From Pedobacter gandavensis (GTDB lineage: Bacteria > Bacteroidota > Bacteroidia > Sphingobacteriales > Sphingobacteriaceae), in contig NZ_WNXC01000001.1 in the NCBI RefSeq assembly GCF_014172405.1, forward strand, positions 806,001 to 870,000: a DNA stretch of 64,000 nt, written 5' to 3'. Below the pieces are notes generated by a model. That model made no database searches, was not told the origin of the DNA, and saw only the letters and a program-made list of their open reading frames with translations. How positions within the stretch are numbered: position 1 is the stretch's first letter; each line of letters begins with the position of its first letter. A program made the position numbers and the translations under genes. Positions 54,119 through 61,766 of the stretch are shown here, one piece after another.

Positions 54119-54293
54119 TTTAAAAATTCTTAATATGTGAAAGATAGGGTATCACCAAGTACAAAAATTAGCATTTTAGTAAATGAAACTAACATCTGGT
54201 TTTTACATAAAACTTTACCTTCAGAGTCCCTGATTATTTACAAAACTATTTTGGCAGACGTTGGTTATAAATTCAGTTTCAGCGCCATGGATT

Positions 54294-55310
54294 ATGAAAA
54301 AGCTTTTGCATTTATTATTCCTTCTCTGGTTCAATGCTGTCAACTCCTCCTTTGCACAGCAAGAAATCCCCAAGCATTTGGTCCAGGCTTATTGGGATGA
54401 TGATTATATAAGTTTTTATGGGCATGGTACAGACAGGGCATATACCAATGGTAACAAATTCAACCTGTTTTACATCAAAAACAAGTCTTCCAACTTTTTA
54501 ATAGACCGATTTATGCCAAAAGCGGGCGACAGCAGTCTGAACGTACTTGGTTTTGGGCTGACACAATTGATTTTTACCCCCAATATTATTGCCAACCCTA
54601 ACTTCCAGCCAGGCGATTATCCCTGGTCTGGGTCCTTATACCTTACTCGTAGTCTTTATTCGTATAATGAGCAGCAGAAATATAGTTTCCAATCAGAATT
54701 GGATCTCGGTGTGAACGGGCCCGCCTCATTGGCCAGGCAAGCCCAGGAAATAGCGCACGGTCTTGTCAGTTATCAGAAACCAAAGGGATGGTCTAATCAG
54801 TTTGGGAATAGCCTGATACTGAACCTAAATTTCAGAGCTGAGAAACAATTGCTACACCACAGCAATTTCCTGGAAGTGATTGGTGGCGGAGAGCTGCAGG
54901 CAGGGACAGGAATAAACGCTGCTGCAGCCTATTCTCTAATCCGGATAGGAAAAATGAACCCCTATTTTCAGGGTTTAATATCACAATACAGTCGCTCAGG
55001 GGCAAGAAATAAAATACAGATTTATTTCATTTTCAAACCCAAAGTGCAATGGGTACTGAGTAATATACTGCTACAAGGAGGAATCAACGCTTCCCGACCA
55101 GCTCCGATCCTAGTTTCGGGAGAAACTGGGACTACCCCAAGCCTGGAATATTATCACCCGATCAAAAATTTCATTGCCAGCTATTCTTATGGACCTGTTA
55201 TTGTGATCAACAGGTTCAGCATATCCTCAACTATGACGAGTACAACCCCTTTGATGAGGGATTTGTATAATCTCACCTGGGGTAACTTCACCTTCAATTA
55301 CGCTTTTTAA
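54294..55310 (+). CDS. LpxR-family lipid A deacylase, outer membrane
   Basis: 338 residues from ATG 54294 (MKKLLHLLFLLWFNAV), chosen over the upstream frame start because it gives a clean signal peptide cleaved near SSFAQQ. The DDDYISFYGHGTDRAYTNGN block with the Asp-Arg-x-Tyr-Thr-Asn-Gly core is the LpxR hallmark carrying catalytic and metal-binding residues; YPWSGSLYLTRSL is the second family block. The rest is a 12-strand-like barrel ending in NFTFNYAF. LpxR removes the 3'-acyloxyacyl group from lipid A in the outer membrane in a calcium-dependent way. Base composition is again that of the core genome, so the island seems to end before it. Confidence 0.87.
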   Translation: MKKLLHLLFLLWFNAVNSSFAQQEIPKHLVQAYWDDDYISFYGHGTDRAYTNGNKFNLFYIKNKSSNFLIDRFMPKAGDSSLNVLGFGLTQLIFTPNIIANPNFQPGDYPWSGSLYLTRSLYSYNEQQKYSFQSELDLGVNGPASLARQAQEIAHGLVSYQKPKGWSNQFGNSLILNLNFRAEKQLLHHSNFLEVIGGGELQAGTGINAAAAYSLIRIGKMNPYFQGLISQYSRSGARNKIQIYFIFKPKVQWVLSNILLQGGINASRPAPILVSGETGTTPSLEYYHPIKNFIASYSYGPVIVINRFSISSTMTSTTPLMRDLYNLTWGNFTFNYAF

Positions 55311-55357
55311 ATTTACCAACTGTCCGTCCTAAAATCAGTTGACACCCAAATAGAAAT

Positions 55358-55936
55358 TCAATTAGAAGGTTTTAATGATATTTCTTTTAGTTTGCGCAAT
55401 TCAGCTGCTATATCCGGGTTAGCTTGATAATAAATCGAATAATAAGACAATTCATTCAACTGACTGATATACCTCGACTGATCATAATCTATTTTAAAAT
55501 TACTTATACTTGGATTGATCTTACTAACAGGCAGCGCAACGCTATTGATCAGTACATTACCAATCACTGAAGCAATAACTCCATCTTTTATGTCTGTTAA
55601 GGAAGGTTCTTCATTACCCCATTCATCAACAAATTTACCTGCAGCGTTTTGCCTGTATACTTTGTTTTTATCCGTATCAGGGGTGAAATTCTTTAAATTG
55701 TAGCTTTTCTTAGGTACCCGAATTTTGATTGATTTTATCAGCTGAAAAGGAATAGTTTCAATCCCATTTTCAGAATTAAGAATTACATTATTAGAATCAA
55801 CTCTTTGCAATATCCCTTTATGACTGATATTATTTTTGGCTTTAATGATTGCCAAATAAAGCTTAACAGATTGTGCGTTCGCTGGGATAAAACCAGTAGT
55901 AATGAAGAATATGACGAGGTATACAAAGATTTTCAT
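55358..55936 (-). CDS. Exported hypothetical protein
   Basis: 192 residues from ATG 55936 (MKIFVYLVIFFITTGFIPAN), which gives a signal peptide cleaved near PANAQS; an in-frame ATG at 55954 adds six residues. The mature part starts with a small SH3- or LSm-like beta region (LYLAIIKAKNNISHKGILQR; VILNSENGIETIPFQLIKSI), as seen in proteins that bind membranes or sense lipids, then a mixed region and a helical C-terminus. No named family is recognised. Single gene, convergent with LpxR, 47 bases apart. Confidence 0.6.
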   Translation of the reverse strand: MKIFVYLVIFFITTGFIPANAQSVKLYLAIIKAKNNISHKGILQRVDSNNVILNSENGIETIPFQLIKSIKIRVPKKSYNLKNFTPDTDKNKVYRQNAAGKFVDEWGNEEPSLTDIKDGVIASVIGNVLINSVALPVSKINPSISNFKIDYDQSRYISQLNELSYYSIYYQANPDIAAELRKLKEISLKPSN

Positions 55937-56076
55937 AAGGGCAGAGTTTTGCATTTAAACTTAACCAGCACATCGCTTTTCTCAAATATAGGTCAATTTT
56001 TAGGAAAATTGAACCCTGAATTTTTCCAGTATAGAAAAATGAGCTAGCCCACAGTGATTAAGAGGCCTAACAACAG

Positions 56077-57231
56077 CTAATTAAGCAATTTCCCAAGCAA
56101 ATTCAGGAGTTCCGTTCCATGCAAATGTTTGGCAATAATTTTTCCATTGGGATCTATTAAGAAATTATCAGGAATTGAATATACATTATACCTCATCGAG
56201 ACCTCATTCCGAAATTCTTTAAGATCAGAAACATGATCCCATTCCAATCCGTCTTTTTTAATTGCATCGAGCCACAACTCCTTCTTGACATCTAGAGAAA
56301 TGCTTAAAATCGTAAAGTTTCTATTTTTATATTTATTCATAGCCTTAACAAGATTTGGATTATCAGCACGACACGGAACGCACCAGGAGGCCCAAAAATC
56401 AATTAGCACGTATTTACCTTTATAACTCTCCAAATTCACAGGTACACCATTAGTGTTTGTTTGTGTAAAGATTGGAGCATACCCACCTACAAAAAGGCTG
56501 TCAACCAGATATTGTAGTTCTTCAGCATACCGATTACGCTTCCCCTTTTTAGGGAGAGATAAGAATATATTTTTTATTTCTGCATCTGGTAAGTTATCCA
56601 ATAGTGAATATAGTATCGTAGAATTAATAAAAGATGAAGGATTCTTTTCTATAGCACTCAAAGTAGATTTGACAGTCAAAAGTTTACTTGGTATTGCTAA
56701 GGAATCATACACCCGCTTCATTCTTCTGGTGGTTGAAGTATCTTTGGTTATCCTTGACTTCGACCAATCAACCCATGCCTTTCGAAAGTCTTGATTTGCT
56801 TTACTACCAGTCAAATCCGCTCTAAACAATTGATATTCTACACTAGTTTTATTGCCATCGACCTTTAGTCCATTTAAACTTGAATCTGGAAGGTTAATCA
56901 TGAGTTTCCCTGGAGATAGGCAAATAAAATCAGAGCTTGTCTTATTTAATGATAAAGTGTACAGATCTCCACTTCTCACTTTTAACTTCCCACTAAAAAA
57001 CCCCTTTTTAACAATTAGTCCCAGATCTTTACGAAGTGCATCAGCATCCTCTTTCTGATCTTTTGAAAAGCGTCTTGGATAAAAAGGTCTAAGATATAGT
57101 AAGGTACCATCTTTCAATTTTGGCGCATAGCCTTGAATGGTCAGACTTTCTTGTGAATGTGCCGAACTACCAGTTAAAATCAAACAAAAGGCCATTAAAT
57201 AGCTGAAATGAAAACAACGCCTGATACGCAT
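56077..57231 (-). CDS. TlpA-like disulfide oxidoreductase with DUF4369-type N-terminus
   Basis: 384 residues, signal peptide (cleavage near SAHSQE). Residues about 25-130 form a beta-rich DUF4369-like domain (LTIQGYAPKLKDGTLLYLRP; FFSGKLKVRSGDLYTLSL), about 130-245 a helical linker, and about 250-384 a TlpA/thioredoxin domain with the active site ASWCVPCRAD (Cys284, Cys287) and the cis-Pro segment YSIPDNFLIDPNGKI. Such proteins reduce disulfides in the periplasm, often for cytochrome c maturation. A seven-haem cytochrome c gene lies 45 bases downstream on the same strand, giving the context for such a role. Confidence 0.88.
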   Translation of the reverse strand: MRIRRCFHFSYLMAFCLILTGSSAHSQESLTIQGYAPKLKDGTLLYLRPFYPRRFSKDQKEDADALRKDLGLIVKKGFFSGKLKVRSGDLYTLSLNKTSSDFICLSPGKLMINLPDSSLNGLKVDGNKTSVEYQLFRADLTGSKANQDFRKAWVDWSKSRITKDTSTTRRMKRVYDSLAIPSKLLTVKSTLSAIEKNPSSFINSTILYSLLDNLPDAEIKNIFLSLPKKGKRNRYAEELQYLVDSLFVGGYAPIFTQTNTNGVPVNLESYKGKYVLIDFWASWCVPCRADNPNLVKAMNKYKNRNFTILSISLDVKKELWLDAIKKDGLEWDHVSDLKEFRNEVSMRYNVYSIPDNFLIDPNGKIIAKHLHGTELLNLLGKLLN

Positions 57232-57276
57232 ACTTATTAGATATTTAAGGGTAAAACGCTAAAAAAAATCAAGAAA

Positions 57277-58464
57277 TTATTTACCCTTAACCAGATCTTT
57301 GTAAATCGCAATACGATGTGTACGAAGCTTATAGGGTATCTTCTTTTTACTATTGCTGATTTGGAAATCAATAGCATGAGATTCCTTGATTGGCATGTGG
57401 CAGTCGACACAGTTATTGGCCAGTATCGCTTTATTTTTCTCCTTCAATGTTTCATGTTTCACATCCTGGTGACAACTGATGCATTTAGCGGAATAAATAG
57501 CCATAGTAGGCTTCTGCTGCTCATGCACATCGTGGCAGCTAATACATTCAGCCTTACCCACTTTATAACACGCACTAGCCTCTAGCAGTTGCTTCTGTTT
57601 ACCATGTACATCAGGATCTTCCCCCCTATAGGCACTGTACTGAGGGAGTATTTTTAAGGTATCACCAGGTTTAAAATTAAACGTAGAACTCAATGTTTGT
57701 ATCCCTGCTCCTGAATGACATACGCCACAAACATCCACCCTTTGTGTTAAGGCCAGTTTTTTATAACTCACCATAGCATTGGCCGTTTTCACCGTAGGAT
57801 TTTCTTGATGAAAATTGACGTGCTCTGCCGCAGGGCCATGGCAACGCTCACAATCTATTCCAGCAATAATGGAGTTTTTAACGTATTCCTCCTTTATCGA
57901 AAAATTATCACCCTGGACCAGATTTACATCTGCGAAGGAACTATGACAATCCAAACAACGCGCAACGATGGGTCTGCCAAAATAAATCTGTTCTTCAGGG
58001 AAACCTGGACTATTTACCCATTGATGTTCTTTCGTTAGGTAGTTTAATGGCATCTGCATCAATTGATTGCCATACCAAAAAGCGAAGGTATACGCCCTGT
58101 TTCCTGCGCCAAAAACCATATCTGTGCGTTCCGTTTTTTTATCAATTCCATTGATTATTGCAGACTGATAAAGTCCGTCTGCACGATTTCTAACCAGCAT
58201 TTTTGTCTTTTCATTAAAAATAAAATCTCCATCAGGGATATGCAGGCTGTCGGCAGAACCAGTCAGCATTTTTGAAGCATTAAAATGGGAATTATGGACC
58301 GCAGATTCAGAAAGATCTTTATGACAGCTTACGCAGCTAGCACTCCCCGCATAGGCTGGCCCCCTACTGTCGTTATTTATACTTTTTTCCTGTGTGCACT
58401 GCACAGCCGCAAACACGAAAATTGCCAGAATACAAAAAATCAAAAAGTAGCGTCTCCGGCCCAT
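57277..58464 (-). CDS. Seven-haem cytochrome c (NrfA/multihaem family), exported
   Basis: 395 residues, N-terminal hydrophobic anchor (YFLIFCILAIFVFAAVQ) with a Cys at its end that may be a lipid site (VQC, weak lipobox). Seven C-x-x-C-H haem motifs are visible: CVSCH, CLDCH, CERCH, CGVCH, CISCH, CISCH and CVDCH, plus extra His residues for axial ligation. It resembles the cytochrome c554/NrfA-related multihaem proteins but has no clear CxxCK. It probably carries electrons in the periplasm or at the outer membrane. It is upstream of (and on the same strand as, 57231 being next) the TlpA-like gene in transcription order, with 45 bases between. Confidence 0.9.
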   Translation of the reverse strand: MGRRRYFLIFCILAIFVFAAVQCTQEKSINNDSRGPAYAGSASCVSCHKDLSESAVHNSHFNASKMLTGSADSLHIPDGDFIFNEKTKMLVRNRADGLYQSAIINGIDKKTERTDMVFGAGNRAYTFAFWYGNQLMQMPLNYLTKEHQWVNSPGFPEEQIYFGRPIVARCLDCHSSFADVNLVQGDNFSIKEEYVKNSIIAGIDCERCHGPAAEHVNFHQENPTVKTANAMVSYKKLALTQRVDVCGVCHSGAGIQTLSSTFNFKPGDTLKILPQYSAYRGEDPDVHGKQKQLLEASACYKVGKAECISCHDVHEQQKPTMAIYSAKCISCHQDVKHETLKEKNKAILANNCVDCHMPIKESHAIDFQISNSKKKIPYKLRTHRIAIYKDLVKGK

Positions 58465-58658
58465 ACATTAACTTTGGTTAGAAATTAGATTGTTACCTAA
58501 ACTAATAAAAAATTCTCCAAACAGACAAAAAAATAAAAGGAGCTACTTTTATAAATTACCTTAAGGCAAAAGCCAAGGTAACCTTGGAAGTTAGGCCTGA
58601 GCCATGTAACCCAATCTTTTTCTAAAGCGTCTCATACTATAACCAAACATAAAATAGC

Positions 58659-59747
58659 ATGAAAAAGACAAGGCTAGGTTTTTTATTAACAATCCTGTTT
58701 ATTACCATTTGTTATCCATTTAACACCGCTGTTGCACAAAGTTTTGAAAGCAAAGTAGACCAATTAATTCAAACAGAATTCAGTGATAGCAATGGCCCTG
58801 GTGGAGTCTTTATGGTGGCTCAATATGGAAAACCGATATATAGGAAGGCTTTTGGTAAAGCCAATCTGGAGTTGGATAACAACTTAAGTCCTGAGTCTGT
58901 ATTCCAAATTGGCTCTATGACCAAACAATTTACTGCCATCTCAGTACTGATGCTAGAAGAACAAGGGAAATTAAACACCAATGACCCCATCTCAAAATAC
59001 CTACCTGATTACCCAAAGGGAGATAAAATCACCATTCATCATTTACTAACCCATACGTCAGGCATTAAGGATTTCACTAAAATGAAGTCGCTTTCGACTA
59101 TTGCCCAAAAAGAGATGACACCCAAAATGATGGTAGACTTTTTTAAAGATGAACCAATGGATTTTGATCCTGGCGAAAAATTTGAATACAACAACTCCGG
59201 TTATGTGCTTTTAGGCTACCTGATTGAATTGGTTTCTGGGGAACAGTACGAAGATTTTATTAAGAAGCACATTTTTGATAAGGCTGGAATGAATCAATCT
59301 TACTACGCCAGTGATAGAAAAATCATCAACAAAAGAGCTTATGGCTACCATAGAAAAGAATACGGATATGTAAATAAAACGATGATCAGTTTTAGTGTTC
59401 CTTTTTCATCGGGCTCGTTAATGTCGACTGTAAGTGATATGCTAAAATGGCAAAACGCATTAAATCAGCATCTATTTCTCAGTACTGATAAGACAAGAAA
59501 AGCATTTAGTAAATACAAATTGAATAATGGAGAAGCGTTTACTTATGGCTACGGTTGGCACATTAAAGACATAAACGGCATACCAACCAGGGAACATGGC
59601 GGCAGTATATTTGGGTTTAAAAGTATGGGCGTGTACATTCCTTCAGTTGACATCTATGTCATAGGATTTAGTAATTGTGACTGTCATTCGCCAACACAGA
59701 TTACCAGAGACATTGCGGCATTGGCGCTAACCGAGATAGGAAAGTAA
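58659..59747 (+). CDS. Serine hydrolase, beta-lactamase/PBP-like
   Basis: 362 residues, signal peptide (cleavage near AVAQSFE). Class C beta-lactamase fold: nucleophile motif SMTK (Ser86, Lys89), YNN motif (Tyr177) in FEYNNSGYVLLGYLIE, and an HGG triad (REHGGSIFGFKS) in place of KTG. Unlike the other serine hydrolase in the window it has no C-terminal membrane helices. Likely a periplasmic D-amino-acid-type peptidase or esterase. Single gene, convergent with the DUF4157 gene 24 bases away. Confidence 0.9.
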   Translation: MKKTRLGFLLTILFITICYPFNTAVAQSFESKVDQLIQTEFSDSNGPGGVFMVAQYGKPIYRKAFGKANLELDNNLSPESVFQIGSMTKQFTAISVLMLEEQGKLNTNDPISKYLPDYPKGDKITIHHLLTHTSGIKDFTKMKSLSTIAQKEMTPKMMVDFFKDEPMDFDPGEKFEYNNSGYVLLGYLIELVSGEQYEDFIKKHIFDKAGMNQSYYASDRKIINKRAYGYHRKEYGYVNKTMISFSVPFSSGSLMSTVSDMLKWQNALNQHLFLSTDKTRKAFSKYKLNNGEAFTYGYGWHIKDINGIPTREHGGSIFGFKSMGVYIPSVDIYVIGFSNCDCHSPTQITRDIAALALTEIGK

Positions 59748-59771
59748 ATCACTAGGATTTCAGATTATTTT

Positions 59772-60377
59772 CTATAAACTGAAAGCTTTGGCGCCCATCA
59801 CATCCGCCTCGTTTTCTAGGCCCGCATCATCATTAATGTTCAGCTTGCCCTTCATCTGCATGGTAGGCTGAACCCTCCCTTGTTTTTGCTGGACTACATG
59901 CCAGGCCTCATGGGGCAAATGTTGTTCCTGACCGGGTGCCAGGTGTATGTCTGTGCCTTGGGCATAGGCATGCGCCTGTAATTGAGCAGGTCTATCGGAG
60001 TTATAATGCACCTTCACATCATCCAAAGAAAAGCCAGAGAGGTTTTCAACACCTGCTTTCAGGTTATCTGGCAAGCCGGTATTGTTGTCTTTCTTTTGTA
60101 CAACTTCAAATTTCCCCTGGATAGGTTCCTCCTCTTCCAAGGCTTCCCGTTGCGCTGTTTTACTAGCCATAGCACCATCGGCCATCAGCTGGATGGCTTT
60201 CAATTGCTGGATAGCCGGGCTGCTATTCATCACTTCCGCCAACCGCATTTGTACAATTGCCAATGGCTGAGGCTCAACAAATTTAGCACCTAAGTTGGTA
60301 TCAGCCTTCTTCTGAACAAACGCAGTTGCTCTGGTATGTATTTTGGGTTCCGGTATTTGATCGCTGTGGTTTGCCAT
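59772..60377 (-). CDS. DUF4157 protein, probable eCIS-associated cargo
   Basis: 201 residues, no signal peptide. N-terminal half is Gln/Lys/Ala-rich and probably disordered or helical (about 1-100); the C-terminal part (about 113-200) is a DUF4157 domain: SGFSLDDVKVHYNSDRPAQL, GTDIHLAPGQEQHLPHEAWH, VVQQKQGRVQ and the end LENEADVMGAKAF. HEAWH (156-160) is an HExxH zinc motif and the Glu residues in ENEAD (188-190) supply a possible third ligand, as in gluzincins. DUF4157 proteins are strongly enriched in extracellular contractile injection system loci. Here it follows the eCIS ATPase by 30 bases, so it is a likely cargo or cargo-loading factor. No separate toxin domain is seen. Confidence 0.85.
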   Translation of the reverse strand: MANHSDQIPEPKIHTRATAFVQKKADTNLGAKFVEPQPLAIVQMRLAEVMNSSPAIQQLKAIQLMADGAMASKTAQREALEEEEPIQGKFEVVQKKDNNTGLPDNLKAGVENLSGFSLDDVKVHYNSDRPAQLQAHAYAQGTDIHLAPGQEQHLPHEAWHVVQQKQGRVQPTMQMKGKLNINDDAGLENEADVMGAKAFSL

Positions 60378-60407
60378 TTCAGAAAGAAATTATATTACAA
60401 TATACGA

Positions 60408-61766
60408 TTAAATATTTATCGTCTTACCATCTTTATTAAACTCTCTTCTGAGTCCATTGATCATATCATCAAGCAAAATGACATTTGAATCCCTTTTAAG
60501 CGCTCTGAGCGAACAATAGCGTACAATATTGATCAATGAGCCTCCAGATAGCTCGTATTTTTCCGATATGTCCCGAAGATTAATTTTATCCTCAAGCACT
60601 GCCTTAGCCGAAAAAGACTGTTGCCATAACTTGAAACGCTCGTCTGGTCCGGGCAAAGGAAAATGTATCATCGCCTGAAACCTCCGGCTGAAAGCTTCAT
60701 CGATATTGGTCTCAAAATTAGTCGCCAGAATAACCATCCCGGGAAACTCCTCAATCCTTTGCAAAAGATAGGAAACCTCTTGATTGGCATGCCGGTCATT
60801 TGAACTGGAAGTTTGAGTACGCTTACCAAAAAGTGCATCTGCTTCATCAAAAAATAGAATCCAGTTCTTATTCATGGCCTGGTCAAAAATATTGGAGAGG
60901 TTTTTTTCTGTCTCACCGATGAACTTGGAAACCACCATTGACAAGTCGATACGATATACATCAAGTTTTGTTTTTTTACCAAGCAGGCTTGCTGTAAGGG
61001 TCTTTCCAGTTCCAGGAGGGCCATAGAACAAGCCACGAAAACCTGGTTTCAACTTCCCTGCCATCTCCCAATCCCCCATCAGCTTATCCTTAAATTGCAG
61101 CCAATCGCAAATCTCCAAAACCTCGTCCATTACACTATCTTCCAGCACCAGGTGTTCCCATTCTAATGCAGTACCTAACAATTTTGCAGGAAAAACGGTA
61201 CTGTAGGAAGGCCTATGGTTAACACCAGTCACGAAATGAATCAGGTATTCCTCTGCTATGGTCAGGAAGCCGCTCAGGAAAGGTTCATTCATCGCAGTAC
61301 GCTGTATATTGAGTATATTCAGCTCATTGAATATGGCATCCTGCATAAAAGAACTTAGCAGTTCGAATCGCTTTTCCATGTCGTTTCCAGCAATAACAAA
61401 TGCCGCTGTTTCCCCAGTAGGCAAAAAACCTCCATGATTATTGCCCTTAATACCACCAAATTCAGTAAAGCCTCTATCATTATAGGTATTCTTGATAAAG
61501 AAAACATCCAATATATGCGGTTTGAAATGGGGGGCCAAGGCTAACAAAAGGCAAATACGCTGCATTGTATTCATATTTAAATCCTTAATTAATTTGGCAT
61601 ACTGCGAAATATCTCCATTTAAATCATCCGGCTCAACAACTAAAACATCCGGCGCTTCACCATCAGCAGCCCAATGCAACTGCATTCTGGATTCAATTAC
61701 TTTGGATAGCCATTTCATTTCCTGTTCGATCACTACCGCATTTCTGTCTCTCTGTACTATATCCAT
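60408..61766 (-). CDS. AAA+ ATPase of an extracellular contractile injection system (Afp15-like)
   Basis: 452 residues. N-terminal family-specific helical part (about 1-200: RDRNAVVIEQEMKWLSKVIE), then an AAA+ module: Walker A GPPGTGKT (249-256), Walker B ILFFDEAD (303-310), sensor-1 ATN (348-350) and a paired Arg (361-362, SRRF) as possible Arg finger, followed by the helical lid. Length and layout fit the AAA+ protein found in Afp/PVC-type and other eCIS clusters, thought to help assembly of the particle. Its start ATG lies inside the last codons of the tape-measure gene (10-base overlap), showing tight coupling. Confidence 0.92.
   Translation of the reverse strand: MDIVQRDRNAVVIEQEMKWLSKVIESRMQLHWAADGEAPDVLVVEPDDLNGDISQYAKLIKDLNMNTMQRICLLLALAPHFKPHILDVFFIKNTYNDRGFTEFGGIKGNNHGGFLPTGETAAFVIAGNDMEKRFELLSSFMQDAIFNELNILNIQRTAMNEPFLSGFLTIAEEYLIHFVTGVNHRPSYSTVFPAKLLGTALEWEHLVLEDSVMDEVLEICDWLQFKDKLMGDWEMAGKLKPGFRGLFYGPPGTGKTLTASLLGKKTKLDVYRIDLSMVVSKFIGETEKNLSNIFDQAMNKNWILFFDEADALFGKRTQTSSSNDRHANQEVSYLLQRIEEFPGMVILATNFETNIDEAFSRRFQAMIHFPLPGPDERFKLWQQSFSAKAVLEDKINLRDISEKYELSGGSLINIVRYCSLRALKRDSNVILLDDMINGLRREFNKDGKTINI

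Noticed and set aside
54119..54293. Right attachment repeat of the tRNA-Lys island
   Set aside because: I looked for a copy of the tRNA 3' end here and in the rest of 47-55 kb and did not see one; it may have decayed.
54137..54400. 87-codon frame overlapping the start of lpxR-like gene
   Set aside because: Different frame from the LpxR signal peptide and no recognisable protein; the LpxR frame explains the region.
57245..57290. Inverted repeat TTAAGGGTAAA / TTTACCCTTAA at the end of the multihaem cytochrome gene
   Set aside because: Perfect arms but a 24-base AT-rich loop and partly coding; too weak to call a terminator.
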